Origin: Theodoxus fluviatilis
Lineage: Eukaryota; Mollusca; Gastropoda; Cycloneritida; Neritidae
Direction: 5' to 3'
NCBI GenBank assembly: GCA_034096865.1
Contig: JAWQFJ010001294.1
Coordinates: 142,056 to 152,055 of the forward strand
DNA length: 10,000 nucleotides
Position numbers and translations under genes: made by a program. Of the stretch, positions 7,523-10,000 are shown in pieces. Under the pieces are notes generated by a model, which saw only the letters and a list, made by a program, of their open reading frames with translations, was not told the origin of the DNA and did not search any database. Positions within the stretch are counted from its first letter, which is position 1. The number at the start of each line of letters is the position of its first letter.

Positions 7523-7930
7523 ATGTCTACTCTCATAAATATTGATGCAAATCTACTTCCAATCTCATACTCAGTCATTATCCTGTATTACTCTCTGAAG
7601 AGCGTTTGCCCTACTTTGACAAGAGTGTTAAAAGAAGATAATGCAATTATGGATACACCAAGATCTACAAATGGAAGGTTCTTTTACATATCAAAATCAG
7701 ATTGGATTTTAAAACATTATCTACATGTTAAGACAATTCACGTTTGAAAACAAACAAAAAGATTTTAAGACATGCATGTATACTTCCTTTCCTTCCCCGG
7801 CCCCCTCCTCCCCACCTCACTCTATTTTTCCTCGTCCATCATTTCTTTCCATCATCCTACCCCTCTCCTTATCCGAACAATAAACAGAACAGGCGATAAT
7901 GACGTATCACCGACTTTGTATCTGTCTTAC
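7523..7930. other. Intronic DNA with pyrimidine-rich tract
   Basis: AT-rich sequence up to about 7780, then a C/T-rich run at 7783-7873 on the plus strand, which is purine-rich in the host transcript. No gene is seen. The donor of the 8027-7931 exon (GTAAGA) starts at 7930. Confidence 0.55.
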
Positions 7931-8027
7931 CCCCGACTTCCGTCCAGCCCATTGCGTCACTTCCGCCAGGAGCCGTTCCCACAGCAAAAGACACAGCGAC
8001 CTGGCTGGTTGCGTCTGAGGCTGCAGC
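7931..8027 (-). CDS. Exon 1 of visible gene: FN3-like module start
   Basis: Short internal exon, about 97 nt. The donor is GGGG|GTAAGA (GT at 7930-7929), phase 1, matching the acceptor phase of the 6124-5892 exon. The frame gives VAVSFAVGTAPGGSDAMGWT followed by EVG, then joins to the next exon as G-SSLTFPTSALPGG. The VGTAPGG turn followed by a W-T-x-V-G strand is repeated as LGLAPGS in the 4802-4648 exon. The acceptor is less certain: TTGCAG|GC (start 8027, phase 0) is the first AG. AGs at 8022-8021, 8016-8015 and 8002-8001 are alternatives that would shorten the exon. The 54-bp array begins exactly at this border. Further 5' exons must lie to the right of the window. Confidence 0.68.
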
Positions 8028-10000
8028 CTGCAATGTTAAGTTCAAGATGTCAGAGTCGGAGAAAGGTCACCAAATGACACTGCAAGGTGTTGAGGTCATG
8101 ATGTCAGAGTTGGAGATAGGTCACCAAATGTCACTGCAAGGTGTGAAGGTCATGATGTCAGAGTTGGAGATAGGTCACCAAACGACATTGCAAGGTGTTG
8201 AGTGAAAGTTGTCAGAGTTGGAGATAGGTCACCAAATGACACTGCAAGGTGTTGAGGTCATGATGTCAGAGTTGGAGATAGGTCACCAAATGACACTGCA
8301 AGGTGTTGAGTGAAAGTTGTCAGAGTTGGAGATAGGTCACCAAACGACACTGCAAGGTGTTGAGTGAAAGTTGTCAGAGTTGGAGATAGGTCACCAAATG
8401 ACACTGCAAGGTGTTGAGGCTATGATGTCAGAGTTGGAGATATGTCACCAAATGACACTGCAAGGTGTTAAGGTCATGATGTCAGAGTTGGAGATAGGTC
8501 ACCAAAGGACACTGCAAGGTGTTGAGGTCATGATGTCAGAGTTGGAGATAGGTCACCAAATGACACTGCAAGGTGTTGAGTGAAAGTTGTCAGAGTTGGA
8601 GATAGGTCACCAAATGACACTGCAGGTGTTGAGTGAAAGTTGTCAGAGTTGGAGATAGGTCACCAAATGACACTGCAGGTTTTGAGTGAAAGTTGTCAGA
8701 GTTGGAGATAGGTCACCAAATAACACTGCAGGTGTTGAGTGAAAGTTGTCAGAGTTGGAGATAGGTCACCAAATGACACTGCAGGTGTTGAGTGAAAGTT
8801 GTCAGAGTTGGAGATAGGTCACCAAATGACACAGCAGGTGTTGAGTGAAAGTTGTCAGAGTTGGAGATAGGTCACCAAATTACATTACAAGGTGTTGAGT
8901 GAAAGTTGTCAGAGTTGGAGATAGGTCACCAAATAACACTGCAAGGTGTTGAGGTCAAGATGTCAGAGTTGGAGATAGGTTACCAAATGACACTGCAGGT
9001 GTTGAGTGAAAGTTTTCAGTGTTGGAGATAGGTCACCAAATGACACAGCAGGTGTTGAGTGAAAGTTGTCAGAGTTGGAGATAGGTCACCAAATTACATT
9101 ACAAGGTGTTAAGTTCAAGATGTCAGAGTTGGAGATAGGTCACCAAATTACATTACAAGGTGTTAAGTTCAAGATGTCAGAGTTGGAGATAGGTCACCAA
9201 ATTACATTACAAGGTGTTAAGTTCAAGATGTCAGAGTTGGAGATAGGTCACCAAATTACATTACAAGGTGTTAAGTTCAAGATGTCAGAGTTGGAGATAG
9301 GTCACCAAATAACACTGCAAGGTGTCGAGGTCATGATGTCAGAGTTGGAGAAAGGTCAGCAAAGGACACTGCAAGGTGTTGAGGTCATGATGTCAGAGTT
9401 GGAGAATGGTCACCAAATGACACTGCAAGGTGTTGAGGTCAGGATGTCAGAGTTGGAGATAGGTCACCAAATGAAATTGCAAGGTGTTGAGTGAAAGTTG
9501 TGAGATTTGGAGAAAGGTCACCAAATGACACTGCAAGGTGTTGAGGTCATGATGTCAGAGTTGGAGAAAGGTCACCAAATAACACTGCAAGGTGTTGAGG
9601 TCAAGATGTCAGAGTTGGATAAGGGTCACCAAATGACACTGCAAGGTGTTGAGGTCATGATGTCAGAGTTGGATAAGGGTCACCAAATGACACTGCAAGG
9701 TGTTGAGGTCATGATGTCAGAGTTGGAGATAGGTCACTAAAGGACACTGCAAGGTGTTGAGGTCATGATGTCAGAGTTGGAGAAAGGTCACTAAATGACA
9801 CTGCAAGGTGTTGAGGTCATGATGTCAGAGTTGGAGATAGGTCACTAAATGACACTGCAAGGTGTTGAGGTCATGATGTCAGAGTTGGAGATAGGTCACC
9901 AAATGACACTGCAAGGTGTTGAGGTCATGATGTCAGAGTTGGAGATAGGTCACCAAATAACACTGCAAGGTGTTGAGGTCATGATGTCAGAGTTGGAGAT
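8028..10000 (+). repeat. 54-bp minisatellite array, 36 full units in the window
   Basis: The start block CAGAG(T)TGGAG occurs at 8051 and then every 53-54 bp to 9988, giving 36 full units, a leading partial unit (8028-8050) and a trailing one. Most units are 54 bp and read MSELEIGHQMTLQGVEVM in one plus frame. Variants include a GAGTGAAAGTTG form with an in-frame TGA, a 53-bp form lacking one A (CTGCAGGTG; units from 8591, 8644, 8697, 8750, 8803, 8964 and 9017), and an ATTACATTACAAGG form in four consecutive units (9070-9285). The array continues past the right edge. In the host transcript it is the intron just before the 3' splice site at 8028. Confidence 0.97.

Noticed and set aside
6934..7578. 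MDGW-type (minus) and HPSI-type (plus) frames up to 214 codons
   Set aside because: Direct translation of the (CATC)n microsatellite on either strand.
8371..9740. Plus-strand frames repeating MSELEIGHQMTLQGVE
   Set aside because: Pieces of the 54-bp minisatellite. In-frame TGA variants and 53-bp units break the frame, and the array is intronic and antisense to the host gene.
8028..10000. Regular direct repeats resembling a CRISPR array
   Set aside because: Units are contiguous and homologous over their whole length, with no unique spacers, in a eukaryotic context.

Overview
The window looks like nuclear DNA of an animal, most likely a mollusc (gastropod-like). It has GT-AG introns, much simple-sequence and minisatellite DNA, transposon relics, and a fragmented secreted or adhesion-type gene. 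No bacterial operon structure, rRNA, tRNA or CRISPR array is visible. The taxonomic guess rests on repeat style and on general resemblance of the encoded protein to large extracellular proteins of molluscs. It has not been checked against a database.

The main result is a minus-strand gene assembled here from four short exons. In transcription order they are about 8027-7931, 6124-5892, 4802-4648 and 1857-1582. All three internal junctions agree in phase (1/1, 0/0, 2/2), every exon is open, and each has usable AG and GT borders. The joined product of about 253 residues holds two related beta-sandwich (fibronectin-III-like) modules. The second has a four-cysteine PAN/Apple-like segment inserted in it. 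Both ends of the gene lie outside the window.

Every intron carries expanded or mobile DNA. Upstream of the first exon is a 54-bp minisatellite (8028 to the window end, 36 full units) that abuts the 3' splice site, and its units carry acceptor-like motifs. The next intron holds a (CATC)n array (7051-7522) and a 42-bp triplicate (6804-6929). The next begins with a tandem amplification of the exon's own 5' splice-site region (48-bp units, 5724-5914). The largest intron (1858-4647) holds an 860-bp GA/GACA/CA/GCAG tract, a THAP-like zinc-finger fragment and a foldback element with a 151-bp near-perfect stem (1909-2714). Downstream of the last exon (1-1581) are a dispersed-element 3' end, a tandem hairpin repeat and several inverted repeats.

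The many long open frames in the simple repeats are artefacts of period-4 or period-54 sequence. The stretches 576-1014, 2715-3012, 3163-3733, 4860-5723, 6125-6803 and 7523-7930 show no gene.
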